Shown in pieces: positions 63,375 through 64,000 of a stretch of 64,000 nucleotides of DNA. Numbering within the stretch: the first letter of the stretch is position 1; the number at the start of each line of letters is the position of its first letter. Origin of the DNA: Paenibacillus ferrarius (lineage in GTDB: Bacteria; Bacillota; Bacilli; Paenibacillales; NBRC-103111); the NCBI RefSeq assembly GCF_002027705.1, contig NZ_MBTG01000018.1, forward strand, positions 1-64,000. Direction: 5' to 3'. The translations under genes and the position numbers were made by a program. A model generated the notes under the pieces. It saw only the letters and a program-made list of their open reading frames with translations. It was not told where the DNA came from and searched no databases.

Positions 63375-64000
63375 CAATACCTATGGAGCGTGGCAAGGAT
63401 AAGAAGGTTTTAGTTGAAATCAACCATTTGAAACAATACTTTCCGATCAAAGGCGGCATCTTAGGGCGAACCGTGAACCATGTAAAAGCTGTGGACGATA
63501 TCAGCTTTAACATTCATGAGGGAGAAACGCTTAGCATTGTAGGTGAATCAGGCTGCGGCAAATCAACTACAGGACGAGCTTTATTGCGCCTGGATGAACC
63601 GACTGGAGGAGATATCCACTTTCAGGATAAGGATGTCCTTGGCCTGAATAAGCGTGAGCTCAGAAAGCTGCGCAAGGACATGCAGGTCATCTTCCAGGAT
63701 CCTTTTGCCTCGCTGAATCCTAGGCAAACCGTCCGCCAAATTCTCGGCGAAGCGCTCACCATTCAAGATGTCATTCCGAAGGAAAAGCGGACAGAACGTA
63801 TTCAGGAACTGCTTGACAATGTCGGGTTACGGTCCGACCATATCGACCGATACCCGCATGAATTCAGCGGCGGTCAGCGCCAACGTATCGGCATCGCACG
63901 CGCATTAGCTGTGGAGCCGAAGCTTATCATCTGCGATGAAGCCGTTTCTGCACTGGATGTGTCCATCCAAGCACAAGTGCTGAACCTGCTGAAGAAGCTC
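63371..64000 (+). CDS. ABC transporter ATPase, DppF/OppF type (partial)
   Basis: The frame opens at 63371 (ATGA overlap with the previous gene) and is still open at the window end: 210 codons. Walker [13 protein letters not shown]-loop [15 protein letters not shown], signature [15 protein letters not shown], Walker [19 protein letters not shown]. The second ATPase of the Dpp/Opp transporter; the C-terminus is outside. Confidence 0.95.
   Translation, partial: MTIPMERGKDKKVLVEINHLKQYFPIKGGILGRTVNHVKAVDDISFNIHEGETLSIVGESGCGKSTTGRALLRLDEPTGGDIHFQDKDVLGLNKRELRKLRKDMQVIFQDPFASLNPRQTVRQILGEALTIQDVIPKEKRTERIQELLDNVGLRSDHIDRYPHEFSGGQRQRIGIARALAVEPKLIICDEAVSALDVSIQAQVLNLLKKL

Noticed and set aside
1-64000. 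CRISPR arrays, rRNA or tRNA genes, phage genes.
   Set aside because: No regularly spaced repeats with unique spacers, no rRNA-like stretches and no cloverleaf sequences were seen when reading both strands.

Overview
The window looks like chromosomal DNA of a soil or rhizosphere member of the Paenibacillaceae (Paenibacillus or a close relative). Evidence: strong AGGAGG-type ribosome binding sites with frequent TTG and GTG starts, Gram-positive lipobox solute-binding proteins paired with LplB/YtcP-type sugar permeases, YesM/YesN-type two-component pairs, catabolite-responsive (cre) sites, and giant secreted carbohydrate-active proteins. No rRNA, tRNA, transposase, integrase or CRISPR array was seen.

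Region 1 (1-6.4 kb) is a patchwork of small unrelated genes, nearly all on the minus strand: a P-loop kinase start cut by the window edge, a GNAT acetyltransferase, small membrane proteins, a transglutaminase-like gene broken by one stop codon, a PhyH dioxygenase with a divergent AraC regulator, a decayed DinB gene, two unknown small proteins and a nucleoside-kinase-like protein. Between them lie eight copies of a degenerate repeat (R1-R8): conserved outer boxes around CCCGTTAGYTYAATG, an inner inverted box RTTRAACTAT, and a central palindrome that differs in sequence in every copy but stays self-complementary. Every copy sits at the 3' side of a minus-strand gene, often touching its stop codon. 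Two more copies (R9, R10) lie in a second patch at 28.3-32.2 kb (tandem nitroreductase with MarR regulator, lipoprotein, dienelactone hydrolase, broken VanZ gene). This resembles the layout of integron gene cassettes with attC sites, but the boxes do not match the attC consensus and no integrase is present. It is the best candidate here for an undescribed system.

Region 2 (6.5-27.9 kb) is a glycan-use locus: a GH43 enzyme; a sugar ABC transporter (two solute-binding lipoproteins, two permeases) with its YesM/YesN pair; a sugar isomerase/epimerase and a Gfo/Idh/MocA dehydrogenase; a GH38 alpha-mannosidase; and a secreted protein of about 1826 residues with two right-handed beta-helix (pectate-lyase-3 type) modules and several binding domains. 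A 95-bp structured repeat occurs twice (92/95 identical), with a 28-nt fragment near 56.2 kb.

Region 3 (32.4-48.3 kb) is a second glycan locus on the minus strand: permease, permease, solute-binding protein, histidine kinase, response regulator, FAD oxidoreductase, GDSL/SGNH esterase, and a 1698-residue secreted protein with four golvesin-like domains. The promoters of the permease operon and of the giant protein share a box of three AATTTC elements spaced exactly 9 bp apart, just upstream of a matching extended -10, so they probably form one regulon.

Region 4 (48.4-64 kb) holds a response regulator with a BTAD output domain next to a hybrid kinase of 1024 residues carrying two unrelated kinase modules. 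After it come two paralogous oligopeptide-type solute-binding proteins, three amidohydrolases (two paralogous cytosine-deaminase-like proteins around a TRZ/ATZ-type one) and a divergent Dpp/Opp-type permease-ATPase operon in the order C-B-D-F. Three promoters in this region share TCTTTAC direct repeats exactly 21 bp apart, which joins the binding proteins, hydrolases and transporter into one import-and-hydrolysis system of unknown substrate.
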